From Paraburkholderia sp. BCC1886 (GTDB lineage Bacteria; Pseudomonadota; Gammaproteobacteria; Burkholderiales; Burkholderiaceae), in assembly GCF_900996245.1 (NCBI RefSeq), contig NZ_CAAJGK010000043.1, forward strand, positions 105,700 to 169,699: a DNA stretch of 64,000 nt, written 5' to 3'. Positions 50,908 to 59,445 of this stretch are shown here, in pieces (the stretch's first letter is position 1; every line of letters starts with the position of its first letter). The notes under the pieces were generated by a model. That model saw only the letters and a program-made list of their open reading frames with translations. It did no database searches and was not told the origin of the DNA. The position numbers and the translations under genes are program-made.

Positions 50908-51930
50908 TCAGGTGTGAAGAGGCGTAGAAAGGCACGCACCGCTCGCCCGCAAACGCGCAAGGGCGAGCACGGTATCGATAGTGGGCGTCGGGTTTTGGTT
51001 GGACGACGTAGTGAGCGCGCGTAACGCGGCGATAGAATCGGCGAGCACGTCCAGTTCGAGCGGACGGCCCTGCTCCAGATCCTGCAACATCGACATCTTG
51101 TGACTACCGGCACTGAGCGTGAGCGCAATCCGTTTTGCCGGCGCCTGCGGAATCTCGACGCCGAGTTCCCGCCCGATCGCATCGGCCTCGTCCATCATTG
51201 CGCGCACCGTCGACATGACGCTCGCCGAGCCGGCCATTTTGCCCAGGCGCGCGAGCGTCAACAGTGCAACCGGATTCCAGCACAGGCTGTTGACGAACTT
51301 GACCCAGATGTCGCCACGAATGTTCTCGCGCACCGGCGCGTGAAGTCCGGCTTCGATCAGCAGTTCGCTCAAGCATTGCACCCGCGCGCTTCGCGAGCCG
51401 TCGATCTCGCCCACCGGACACGCAGCCCGTTCGCCATCCTGCACGACACGTCCTGGCGCGGGCGAATGAGCGCCGATCCAGTAGACGATTCCAAGCGCCT
51501 GCGACGGCGGCATGGCCTCCCGCTGACGGCCTCCCGGATCGACGGCGTCGAGACGCCTGCCGGCACCCGCTCCTCGCGAACCATGGAAGAAGTAGAACGG
51601 AATACCCGTGGTAGGCGGCAGCACCGTTGTGTTCGCATCGATCAACGGTGCGATCGTGGCGAGCGCGCCATCGACCTGATGCGCCTTCAGCGTCACGAAC
51701 ACGTAATCTTGCGGACCGATCGCACGGGCATCGTCGACGGCATCGACCGCGACCGAGAAGCTCTCGTGCGGCGTGGTGACGTGCAGGCCATCGGTACGCA
51801 GTGCAGCCAGCGTGCGGCCGCGCGCCAGCACGGTCACTTCGGCACGCGCGGCGCGCGTCAGATGCGCCGCGATGTACCCGCCTATCGCGCCTGCGCCGAC
51901 TACGGCGATCCTGGTCTTCCTGCCACGCAT
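50908..51930 (-). CDS. 2-dehydropantoate 2-reductase-like (ApbA/PanE) protein
   Basis: The 340-residue NAD(P)-dependent reductase has the Rossmann motif IAVVGAGAIGGYIAAHL near residue 8 and the downstream VFVTLKAHQVDGAL; the C-terminal domain has VKFVNSLCWNPVALLTLARL and a late EADAIGRELGVE. Its context with CoA-transferase and crotonase genes suggests a catabolic hydroxyacid role rather than pantothenate synthesis. A GGAAGAG ribosome site precedes ATG 51930. A long insert near residue 120-165 (PFYFFHGSRGAGAGRRLDAV) is unusual. Confidence 0.82.
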   Translation of the reverse strand: MRGRKTRIAVVGAGAIGGYIAAHLTRAARAEVTVLARGRTLAALRTDGLHVTTPHESFSVAVDAVDDARAIGPQDYVFVTLKAHQVDGALATIAPLIDANTTVLPPTTGIPFYFFHGSRGAGAGRRLDAVDPGGRQREAMPPSQALGIVYWIGAHSPAPGRVVQDGERAACPVGEIDGSRSARVQCLSELLIEAGLHAPVRENIRGDIWVKFVNSLCWNPVALLTLARLGKMAGSASVMSTVRAMMDEADAIGRELGVEIPQAPAKRIALTLSAGSHKMSMLQDLEQGRPLELDVLADSIAALRALTTSSNQNPTPTIDTVLALARLRASGACLSTPLHT

Positions 51931-51973
51931 GTCGTCTCTTCCGTTCGAATGCGGCGACGCAGACAACGCGTCC

Positions 51974-52864
51974 CTACGTGGTCGTGTCGGTCCCATCCGC
52001 CGGCTTGTAGAACGCTTCCCTGCCGTGGCTCGACGCCCGCACGCCGGACTCGCGCTTCGCCTTCATGAAATTGAACTCGTCTTTTTCGTAGCGCACATTG
52101 GTGGCGAGCGCATGCATGACGTAGCCGTAGGTGAACTGGCTGGTGAGCCGCAGCGAGTCGTAGGCGAGGTGCGCGGCCGCCTTGCCGATCGCGAGACCGT
52201 CGCGCGGCAACCGCACGATGCGTTCGGCCCACGCCTCGCCGGCCGCCGTCAGATCGGCGTGCGGCACGACCTTGTTCACGAGCCCCGCGCTCAATGCTTC
52301 CTGTGCGCTCCACAGTTCCGCGAGCAACAGCAGTTCGCGGGCTTTACGCGGACCCATCGCCATGATTTCCCAGGCGCCGAAATAGGAAGCGCCCGACAGG
52401 CCGAGCTTCTGTTCCGGATGACCTATCTTTGCGTTATCCGAAGCAATCGACAGATCGCAACCCTCGGCGATATACAGGCCGGCGCCGATGCAATATCCGC
52501 TGATCAACGCCAGGGTCGGCTTGGGCGACAGGAAGATGCGCTGGAATCGCGCGATGTAGTGCCGGTCATGATGCAACCGCGCACGCTGGCTCGGACGACG
52601 CGGTTTGCCCGTGGCATCCAGTTGCGCCTCGCCATATTCGTGACCCACTTCGGCGAGATCGTGACCGGTGCAGAAATCGCCGCCCGCGCCGCGAAATACG
52701 ATGACACGCACATCGTCGTCGGCCTCGGCACGATCGAGATGACTCATCAAGAGGTCGAACATCGCCTCGGTCAACGCATTCTTTTTTTCAGGGCGATTGA
52801 AGGTGATGTAAGCGCGGCCGTCGCGGGCTTCGTAAGTCACGAGTTGCTTTACTGCATCGATCAT
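51974..52864 (-). CDS. Enoyl-CoA hydratase/isomerase family protein (crotonase)
   Basis: The 296-residue protein has the crotonase fold: RAYITFNRPEKKNALTEAMF near residue 17, oxyanion segment GAGGDFCTGHDLAE near 60 and GYCIGAGLYIAEGCDLSIAS near 123. By eye the first catalytic glutamate position is Tyr (GAGLYIAEGCD) while the second (IGHPEQKLGL) is kept, so the reaction may not be simple hydration. First gene of a four-gene minus-strand operon, with an operator 12 bp before its ATG at 52864. Confidence 0.88.
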   Translation of the reverse strand: MIDAVKQLVTYEARDGRAYITFNRPEKKNALTEAMFDLLMSHLDRAEADDDVRVIVFRGAGGDFCTGHDLAEVGHEYGEAQLDATGKPRRPSQRARLHHDRHYIARFQRIFLSPKPTLALISGYCIGAGLYIAEGCDLSIASDNAKIGHPEQKLGLSGASYFGAWEIMAMGPRKARELLLLAELWSAQEALSAGLVNKVVPHADLTAAGEAWAERIVRLPRDGLAIGKAAAHLAYDSLRLTSQFTYGYVMHALATNVRYEKDEFNFMKAKRESGVRASSHGREAFYKPADGTDTTT

Positions 52865-52876
52865 TCTTAAAACCCC

Positions 52877-52891
52877 ATTGGTTGAACCAAT
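52877..52891. promoter_or_regulatory. Operator copy 1: perfect 15-bp palindrome before the crotonase operon
   Basis: ATTGGTTGAACCAAT is a perfect 15-bp palindrome of the ATTGGT-N3-ACCAAT type used by FadR-subfamily (PdhR/LldR-like) GntR regulators. It lies 13 bp before the crotonase ATG, so it is likely to overlap the transcription start. Confidence 0.75.
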
Positions 52892-52958
52892 AATGAAGAT
52901 GGTAGATAGCGGCCACGACCCTGTCAAGACGCAGCCGGTGCGAACGACCGCAAAGTCT

Positions 52959-54236
52959 TTACGACTCCGCCGCCGCATCCCGACGCACGAGGCACAGCAG
53001 GACGACGCCCAGCAACGGCCCGATGGCGATGACGGCCAGCGTGTCGTCCAGCGACCGTCCATGCTGGAACACATAGCCCGCAACGATCGGCGAAATGAAA
53101 CTGCCGACCGACCACACGGTGTTGACGAAGCCCGCCGCCGCGCCCGCCAGTTGCGGACCCGAGGCCTGCGTGTAGAGACCGATCAGAAGCGGCGTGTAGC
53201 CATAGGCCGCCGCGCCGAGAAAAGGTGCAAGCAGGAAGTAGGCGGAGATCGATTGGCAATGACCGAACCCGATCAGCAGCACGATGAACAGCGCGAGATC
53301 GACGATGGCGACGAGTCTGGCGTAGCCGATGAGCCTGTCGTAGAGCCAGCCGAACAACGGCTTCGACACGAACGCGCCGACACCGAACCACACGAGAATA
53401 GAACCGGCGGTCACCGGCGATACGCCATGCGCCACCGTCATCAGCGCGTTGGCCCAGGCGACGAAACCGAGCGTGCCGTACAGCGCGCCGGCCCCGCCCA
53501 GCGCAAGCAGCACGAGGTTGCGATTTTTCAGTAATGCGACGATTTGCCGTGAGGTGATGCGCGGGACCGATATGCCATCCGGCGTGTTCTTCACGACGAA
53601 CAGGCAGATGAGCGAGAACACCAGCGTGGCAAGTCCGAGCATCTGATAAGCCGCAGGCCAGCCATAAGCGGCGGCGACACGCGGCACCGTCGCGTTCGCC
53701 ACGACGACCGACACCGAAGTGCCCGTCGCCCAGATGCCGAAGGCGCGGCCTTTGTCCTTGCCGAACCACACGGTCAGAATCTTGATCGTCGCGCCGTACT
53801 CGGCGCCAGCGGCAAACCCCATCAGCAGATGCACGGCGAGCGCCATCCAGAACGTCTGCACGAAGCCGAAACAGAAAGTCAGCACGCCGAGCGGGAACAT
53901 CGAAATAGCGAGCGTTGCGCGGCTACCGAATTTATCCGCGAGGATGCCGCCGACCGGGCACGACACCGTATAGCCAACGTAGAACGCCGTCGTCAGCGAT
54001 CCGAGCAGCGCGAGTTTGAAGCCTAGTGCATGACCGACCGGCGCGGCGATACTCGCCCACGCGAAGCGATCCACGCAACTCACCGTGAACGCCACCCAGA
54101 TGACCAGCAGGATCACCCACCGGAAGCCGCCGGCGGTCGCATCCGTCGTGACCGTTGTGTTGGCAGTGGTGCTGGCAGTGACGCCGGCGCTGGCGGGCAC
54201 GGTGCCCGATGCAAGCTGCGTAGGCGGTTTCATCAT
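52959..54236 (-). CDS. MFS transporter (aromatic/organic acid symporter type)
   Basis: The 425-residue protein has MFS motifs: GGILADKFGSRATLAISMFP (motif A) near residue 77 and the second-half FGWLYDRLIGYARLVAIVDL near 295. The N-terminus carries the D-x-x-x-R-like FTVSCVDRFAWASIAAPVGH typical of the anion:cation symporter type, which often takes up aromatic or other carboxylates. ATG at 54236 has AGGAGA upstream. It is transcribed divergently from the Bcr-type MFS gene with two operators between. Confidence 0.87.
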   Translation of the reverse strand: MMKPPTQLASGTVPASAGVTASTTANTTVTTDATAGGFRWVILLVIWVAFTVSCVDRFAWASIAAPVGHALGFKLALLGSLTTAFYVGYTVSCPVGGILADKFGSRATLAISMFPLGVLTFCFGFVQTFWMALAVHLLMGFAAGAEYGATIKILTVWFGKDKGRAFGIWATGTSVSVVVANATVPRVAAAYGWPAAYQMLGLATLVFSLICLFVVKNTPDGISVPRITSRQIVALLKNRNLVLLALGGAGALYGTLGFVAWANALMTVAHGVSPVTAGSILVWFGVGAFVSKPLFGWLYDRLIGYARLVAIVDLALFIVLLIGFGHCQSISAYFLLAPFLGAAAYGYTPLLIGLYTQASGPQLAGAAAGFVNTVWSVGSFISPIVAGYVFQHGRSLDDTLAVIAIGPLLGVVLLCLVRRDAAAES

Positions 54237-54287
54237 CTGGTCTCCTCAGTCGCATCTCGCGAATCCGGCACTCGCCGCACAATAAGC

Positions 54288-54302
54288 AATGGTTCATCCA
54301 TT
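54288..54302. promoter_or_regulatory. Operator copy 2, in front of the minus-strand MFS gene
   Basis: AATGGTTCATCCATT is a one-sided variant of the regulon palindrome, 52 bp before the MFS start at 54236. It differs from the perfect copy mainly by the inner GTTC/ATCC bases. Confidence 0.65.
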
Positions 54303-54378
54303 GTTACTTATAAGCGATTGCAGTAAACCCTGAGCGCCGGCACCGCATTTGACAAGCGCCGCGCCCCAACAATATATT

Positions 54379-54393
54379 AATGGTTCATCCAAT
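54379..54393. promoter_or_regulatory. Operator copy 3, in front of the Bcr-type MFS gene
   Basis: AATGGTTCATCCAAT lies 41 bp before the chosen MFS start at 54434 and would lie inside the coding frame if translation began at 54380, which argues for the later start. Identical to copy 4. Confidence 0.7.
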
Positions 54394-54433
54394 GATAAAC
54401 GGCAAGCCGTTTGACGACGGGCGCCGGTCTCCC

Positions 54434-55660
54434 ATGTCCCTCACTTCGGCGAAAGCCCTCTCGCGTGTTCCGTCCTTGTTCATCCTCGTGTGCATCACCT
54501 TGTCCGGCACGTTTCCACTGCATGTGTTCGTTCCGGCCTTACCGTCCGCCGCGCGCGATCTGCACGCGTCCACCGCGGGCATCGGTCTGACTATCACGCT
54601 GTACATCGTCGGCCTGTCGGTCGGGCAACTCGTGTACGGTCCGCTCTCCGACCGCTACGGACGCCGTCCCGTGCTGCTCGCGGGGCTCACGCTATTCGCG
54701 CTGGCCAGTGTGGCCGCCGCGTGCGCGCCGTCGCTGGCGTGGCTGCAACTGGCCCGCATGACGCAGGCGCTAGGCGGCTGTTCCGGCCTCGTACTCGGAC
54801 GTGCGATTGCGCGCGACAGTTCCGGCTCGACCACGTTGATCCGGCGCCTCGCCACACTCAGCATTGCGATGGCCATCGCGACCGCCGTCGCGCCGGTGAT
54901 CGGTGCGCAATTCGTCGCCCATCTCGGCTGGCGCTGGATTTTCATCACGATGAGCGTAGCGAACGCACTCGTGCTGGTGTCGGTCTGGCGCGTGGTTCCC
55001 GAAACCCATGTGCCGTCGAACGACTTCCAGATTCGCCGCTATCTGCACAGCTACGCACACCTGCTGCAAACTCCCTCGTTCCTCGCCTACAGCATTGGCG
55101 GTGCGAGCGCGACCACCGGCATTTATGCGTTTCTCTCCGCATCGCCTTTCATTCTGGAGTCCGAGCTAGGGCTGTCGCCGCAAGCTTTCGGCTTTGCCTA
55201 TTTCTCGCTCGTGGTCGGACTGGCGAGCGGCCAGAGCGCGGCCAAACGTCTGGCCGCGACGCTGCCGGCACGCACCGCGCTGCTCATCGCCAGCGCGATC
55301 ATGGGCGCTGCGTCCCTCAGTCTGGTCGTGTCGTATCTGTCGCATTCGATCACGCTGGTTTCCGTGATGGGACCGATGATCGTGATGTTCTTCGCTACCG
55401 GCTTGTCGAGCCCGTACGCGATCAGCAGCGCGCTCGATGTCGACGCATCGGTGGTCGGCGCAGCAGCCGGCCTTTATGGCTGCCTGCAGATGGCCTACGG
55501 TTCGCTGTGCACGGCGGCGATCGGTCTCGCCCCTGCGGACCCGACTGTCGCGATGATCGTCGCGCTGGTGATTTCCAGCGCCATTGCATGGCTCGCATTC
55601 AGAGCGGCGCCGCGACCACCCACCCTGCCGGAGGCGCACGACCGGAGTTCGATCGCGTAG
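54434..55660 (+). CDS. MFS drug-resistance-like transporter (Bcr/CflA type)
   Basis: The 408-residue protein resembles Bcr/CflA DHA1 exporters: FIPVH-like start read as GTFPLHVFVPALPSAARDLH, YGPLSDRYGRRPVLLAGLTL (motif A) near residue 75 and GGCSGLVLGRAIARD near 115. The ATG at 54434 is preferred because the regulon operator lies upstream at 54379-54393. ATGs at 54380 and 54392 are alternatives. It may export a toxic substrate or intermediate of the island. Confidence 0.82.
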   Translation: MSLTSAKALSRVPSLFILVCITLSGTFPLHVFVPALPSAARDLHASTAGIGLTITLYIVGLSVGQLVYGPLSDRYGRRPVLLAGLTLFALASVAAACAPSLAWLQLARMTQALGGCSGLVLGRAIARDSSGSTTLIRRLATLSIAMAIATAVAPVIGAQFVAHLGWRWIFITMSVANALVLVSVWRVVPETHVPSNDFQIRRYLHSYAHLLQTPSFLAYSIGGASATTGIYAFLSASPFILESELGLSPQAFGFAYFSLVVGLASGQSAAKRLAATLPARTALLIASAIMGAASLSLVVSYLSHSITLVSVMGPMIVMFFATGLSSPYAISSALDVDASVVGAAAGLYGCLQMAYGSLCTAAIGLAPADPTVAMIVALVISSAIAWLAFRAAPRPPTLPEAHDRSSIA

Positions 55661-55783
55661 GTGGTTTTCCCGACAGTCCCGCGAGACTCACCGACGTATC
55701 TTCGGCATCCTGAACCTGTCGCCCCCTCACGATTAGGGTTTGCTCTGTTTGACAGCAAAAACAGATACTTTATATTTCTAATC

Positions 55784-55798
55784 AATGGTTCATCCAAT
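55784..55798. promoter_or_regulatory. Operator copy 4, in front of the porin gene
   Basis: AATGGTTCATCCAAT is identical to copy 3. It lies 66 bp before the porin start inside an AT-rich stretch (TATATTTCTAATC upstream) suited to a promoter. Confidence 0.7.
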
Positions 55799-55863
55799 AA
55801 CAATAAAAGCCAGACAATAACTCAGACAAAACCCGGGCACGGCCCGAGATTCAGGAGACGACG

Positions 55864-57093
55864 TTGAAGCTCGCAAAACCCTTGATAGGCGCATTGACGC
55901 TTGCGGCATGCGCGCCCGCTTTCGCGCAGAGCAGCGTGACGTTATATGGATTGCTGGACGAAGGTATCAACTACGTCAATAACGCCCAGACCGCGCGCGC
56001 CGGTGCACCGCACGGCCGCACGGGCGGCAGTGTCGTCTCGATGACGACCGGCCTCGTGCAGGCCTCGCGCTGGGGCCTCAAAGGTGCGGAAGACCTGGGC
56101 GACGGCTACAAGGCGGTGTTCACGCTCGAAGACGGTTTCGACGTCGGCACCGGCCGGTTCCAGCAGGGCGGCACGTTCTTCGGGCGGCAGGCGTTCGTCG
56201 GCATCACTGCGCCGTGGGGTGCGTTGACCGCGGGCCGCCAGTACGACTCGATCGTCGACGTGATCAACGTGATGCAGGCCGGCAGCTATGCCGGCGGCGC
56301 GTTTGCCGATCACCCGGGCGACATCGACAACGTCGCGGACTCGCAGCGCATCAACAATTCGATCAAATACACGAGTCCCACTTACCACGGCCTGCTCGTG
56401 ACGGGCCTGTACAGCTTCGGCGGCGTCGCCGGCCAGTACGGCAGGAACAGCATCTGGTCGGTGGGGGCGCATTACGCTATCGGCCCCGTCATCGCGGCCG
56501 CGGGCTACATGCATATCGATAACCCGAATCAGTCGTTCTACGGCAATGGGTCGACGGGCTCGACGACGGCCAACAATCTCGGCTCGGTATCCGGTGTGCA
56601 GGTCAATCCGATCTACGGCGGTTACGCGTCGGCGGGCAAGATGCAGATCTTCGCATCGGCATTGCAATACACGGTGGGCGCGCTGACGGTCGGCGGCGGC
56701 TATTCCAACATCCGCTTCCAGGATCTGAACAGTGCGGCCTCCGGCACGCTGAGTCTGACGAATCCGTTCGGCTATACCGGCAATGCGGCATTCAACAACT
56801 ACTCGATTTACACCGGGTACTTCGTGACGCCGACCCTCGAAATCGGTGCCGCCTACAACTACCTGACCGGCGGCGCTATCGACGGCAAGAAGCCGGCAAA
56901 GTATCAGACGGTCAATGCCATCGCCGATTACTTCCTCTCCAAGCGCACGGACGTCTACCTGACCGGCGCTTATATGAAAGCCTCGGGCGTCGATTCGACC
57001 GGCCAGGCGGCCGTGCCCTATCTGGTCACGCTGACGCCGGGCAACACGTCGAGCCAGGTCGTCGTTCGTCTCGGTATCCGGCACAAGTTCTAA
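55864..57093 (+). CDS. Outer-membrane porin
   Basis: The 409-residue trimeric-porin family protein has the signal peptide MKLAKPLIGALTLAACAPAF, the first strand AQSSVTLYGLLDEGINYV and the terminal RLGIRHKF with last-residue Phe. A TTG start at 55864 with CAGGAG upstream is used. With its own operator it is under the island's regulator and probably gives entry to the island substrate. Compared with the porin at 24.3 kb it is about 26 residues longer. Confidence 0.92.
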   Translation: MKLAKPLIGALTLAACAPAFAQSSVTLYGLLDEGINYVNNAQTARAGAPHGRTGGSVVSMTTGLVQASRWGLKGAEDLGDGYKAVFTLEDGFDVGTGRFQQGGTFFGRQAFVGITAPWGALTAGRQYDSIVDVINVMQAGSYAGGAFADHPGDIDNVADSQRINNSIKYTSPTYHGLLVTGLYSFGGVAGQYGRNSIWSVGAHYAIGPVIAAAGYMHIDNPNQSFYGNGSTGSTTANNLGSVSGVQVNPIYGGYASAGKMQIFASALQYTVGALTVGGGYSNIRFQDLNSAASGTLSLTNPFGYTGNAAFNNYSIYTGYFVTPTLEIGAAYNYLTGGAIDGKKPAKYQTVNAIADYFLSKRTDVYLTGAYMKASGVDSTGQAAVPYLVTLTPGNTSSQVVVRLGIRHKF

Positions 57094-57287
57094 CGCGCAC
57101 GGGCGGCGCGCGCGGCGACTTCACGCGCCTCGCCCGTTTCCTTTCACGGCTCTTGCGACGCAGCCTTCGGCCGCGCACGGCCGCCTTCGGGCGGACCCGG
57201 CGCGGCCGCTTCATTTGGGCCGCCGCCGGGCGCGTTCCCGCATCGCTACCGCTTGACATCATCCGGCCCATCCTTCATCATAATTTC

Positions 57288-57302
57288 AAAGGTTGATCCA
57301 AT
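57288..57302. promoter_or_regulatory. Operator copy 5, in front of the second CoA-transferase operon
   Basis: AAAGGTTGATCCAAT keeps the GGTTSATCCA core of the other copies. It lies 43 bp before the CoA-transferase start at 57345. It has the most mismatches of the five. Confidence 0.6.
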
Positions 57303-57344
57303 GACTTATAACGCCAAAAGCAACACCAGCCAGAGAGACGCCAG

Positions 57345-58502
57345 ATGTCAGATCCAGTCCAACCCGACCATGTCACCCCAGCCACCCGCGGCCCGGCGCC
57401 GAAACGCCCACTCGACGGCATCGTCGTCGTGGAAACGTCGAGCTTCCTCACCGGACCGTTTGCCTCGATGATGCTTGCCGATCTCGGCGCCGACGTCATC
57501 AAGGTCGAGCCGCCCGGCGGCGACGGGTTTCGCAAATTCGGACATAACCGCGACGGCTACGGCGCGTCGTGGACCAACGCGAATCGCGGCAAGCGCAGCG
57601 TCGTCATCGATCTGAAAACGGCGGAAGGCACACGCCGTCTGCAGAACCTGCTCGAACGCGCGGATATCCTGATCGAAAACTGGCGCCCACGCGTCGCCGC
57701 GTCGCTGGGGCTTGGACGCGAGGTACTGGAAACGCGCTACCCGCGCCTGATCCGGTTGTCAATCAACGGCTTTGGCGACACCGGCGCGCTCGCCAACGCA
57801 CCCGCATTCGATTCGCTGATTCAGGGCCGCACCGGCATCGTCGCGTCCGAGGGTCGCAACGGCAAACCCGCCGTCACGCCGTTCAACATGGTCGACAAGG
57901 TCACGGGCGCATTCGGCGCGCAGGCGATCCTCGCCGCGCTTTACGAACGCGAGAAGACCGGCAAGGGCAGCTACGTGCAACTGCCGATGCTGGACGTCAT
58001 GGGCTATTTCAACTTCCCGGATATGTTCCAGCACCGCACGTTCGAAGGCGATACGTCGGCATGGAAACCGCCCGCATCGCAGGTACTCGAAACTGCCGAC
58101 GGCTTCGTCGTGATCTCCCCGGCCAACGGCGCGCAGATGTCGAAGACGCTCAACGCGATCGATCGTCCGCAATGGAAGGACGAGTTCAAACAGATGCGCG
58201 ACCCCGTCGCGATGGCCGATGAATTTTTCCGGCGCGTCGGCGCGGTCGTCAAGGAAGGCAAGACGGCATTCTGGCTGCAGCGCTTCGGCGAAATGGACGT
58301 GCCCGCCGCGCCCGTGTTCTCGCTCGACGAGTTCCTCGCGGATCCGCAGGTCGAAAACAATCAGGTGTACAGCTTCGTGGATTCGCCGGTCGGACCGATT
58401 CGCGCGGCGCGTTACCCGGCCAGTTTCGACGACCGGAAAATGACGGCCCGTTCAGGACCGCCCGCGATCGGCGAACACGACGAAGCGATCGGCGGACACT
58501 GA
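57345..58502 (+). CDS. CaiB/BaiF family CoA-transferase
   Basis: The 385-residue class III CoA-transferase has the same layout as the copy at 49.7 kb: MLADLGADVIKVEPPGGDGF near residue 46, TNANRGKRSVVIDLKTAEG near 78, then INGFGDTGALANAPAFDSLI carrying the probable active-site Asp, and PMLDVMGYFNFPDMFQHRTF near 210. It is the first gene of a three-gene plus-strand operon (CoA-transferase, FAH, hydrolase) behind operator copy 5. Confidence 0.88.
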   Translation: MSDPVQPDHVTPATRGPAPKRPLDGIVVVETSSFLTGPFASMMLADLGADVIKVEPPGGDGFRKFGHNRDGYGASWTNANRGKRSVVIDLKTAEGTRRLQNLLERADILIENWRPRVAASLGLGREVLETRYPRLIRLSINGFGDTGALANAPAFDSLIQGRTGIVASEGRNGKPAVTPFNMVDKVTGAFGAQAILAALYEREKTGKGSYVQLPMLDVMGYFNFPDMFQHRTFEGDTSAWKPPASQVLETADGFVVISPANGAQMSKTLNAIDRPQWKDEFKQMRDPVAMADEFFRRVGAVVKEGKTAFWLQRFGEMDVPAAPVFSLDEFLADPQVENNQVYSFVDSPVGPIRAARYPASFDDRKMTARSGPPAIGEHDEAIGGH

Positions 58503-58541
58503 TCCGCCGGCCGACCAGAACAACTCAACCAGGAAATTGAC

Positions 58542-59429
58542 ATGAAGCTTGCAAGTTTCGATGGCGGACGTATCGGCGTCGTCGTCGGCGACGATATCGT
58601 CGAGGTATCCGATCTCGTGAATGCCGTGCCCAACGCATGGCCGCCCGTGGGCATGCTGCACTTGATCGACCGGTTCCCGGCTTTGCGCAACAAACTCGAG
58701 GATCGCTCGCAAACCGGCCCGCGCGTGCCGCTCTCTGGCGTCAGACTGGAGACGCCGGTTGCATGGCCGAACAAGGTCATCGCCTTCCCGGCGAACTACC
58801 ACGCGCACGTGGAGGAAATGAAGCGCGGCACGGGACTCATCTCGCCGTTCAAAGCCGACGGTCAGGGTTTCTTCCTGAAAGCGAATTCGAGCCTGAGCGG
58901 ACCGGCCGAGCCGATCGTGCTGCCCGCTATCCCGAACCGTCAGATTCATCACGAATGCGAGCTGGCCATCATTATCGGTAAAGGTGGCCGCGAAATCAGC
59001 CGGGCCGATGCGCTCGATCATGTGTTCGGCTACGCTTGCCTGATCGACGTGGTGGTGCGCGGCAAGGAAGAGCGCGTCATGCGTAAATCGTACGACACGT
59101 TCTGCCCGGTCGGCCCCTATCTGGTCACGGCCGACGAAGTGCCGGACTACGACGCGATCGATCTGCAACTATCGGTCAACGGCGACATCCGGCAGAAAGC
59201 CAGCACGCGTGACCTGATCGTCGATATTCCGGAGATGATCCGCATGGCCTCCGCCGTCATGACGCTTTATCCCGGCGACATCATCGCCACCGGCACGCCG
59301 GCCGGAGTCGGCCCGCTTCAGGGCGGCGACACGGTCACGATCGAGATTGCCGGGGTTGGCTCGATGACACTGCCCGTCGTCCAGAGTGAAGGCGGCAACC
59401 ATCCCGTCTGGGACAAACCGGTCAACTGA
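58542..59429 (+). CDS. Fumarylacetoacetate hydrolase (FAH) family protein
   Basis: The 295-residue protein has the FAH metal site: Glu residues in QIHHECELAIIIGKGG near residue 138 and the Asp in LIDVVVRGKEERVMRKSYDT near 170; the closing GDIIATGTPAGVGPLQGGDT is the conserved loop. Family members hydrolyse fumarylacetoacetate, fumarylpyruvate, maleylpyruvate or 2-oxohept-ene-dioate. Next to a gentisate-dioxygenase-like gene, a fumarylpyruvate/maleylpyruvate hydrolase is plausible. AGGAAA ribosome site before ATG. Confidence 0.9.
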   Translation: MKLASFDGGRIGVVVGDDIVEVSDLVNAVPNAWPPVGMLHLIDRFPALRNKLEDRSQTGPRVPLSGVRLETPVAWPNKVIAFPANYHAHVEEMKRGTGLISPFKADGQGFFLKANSSLSGPAEPIVLPAIPNRQIHHECELAIIIGKGGREISRADALDHVFGYACLIDVVVRGKEERVMRKSYDTFCPVGPYLVTADEVPDYDAIDLQLSVNGDIRQKASTRDLIVDIPEMIRMASAVMTLYPGDIIATGTPAGVGPLQGGDTVTIEIAGVGSMTLPVVQSEGGNHPVWDKPVN

Positions 59430-59445
59430 ACAGAGAAGCGAACGC

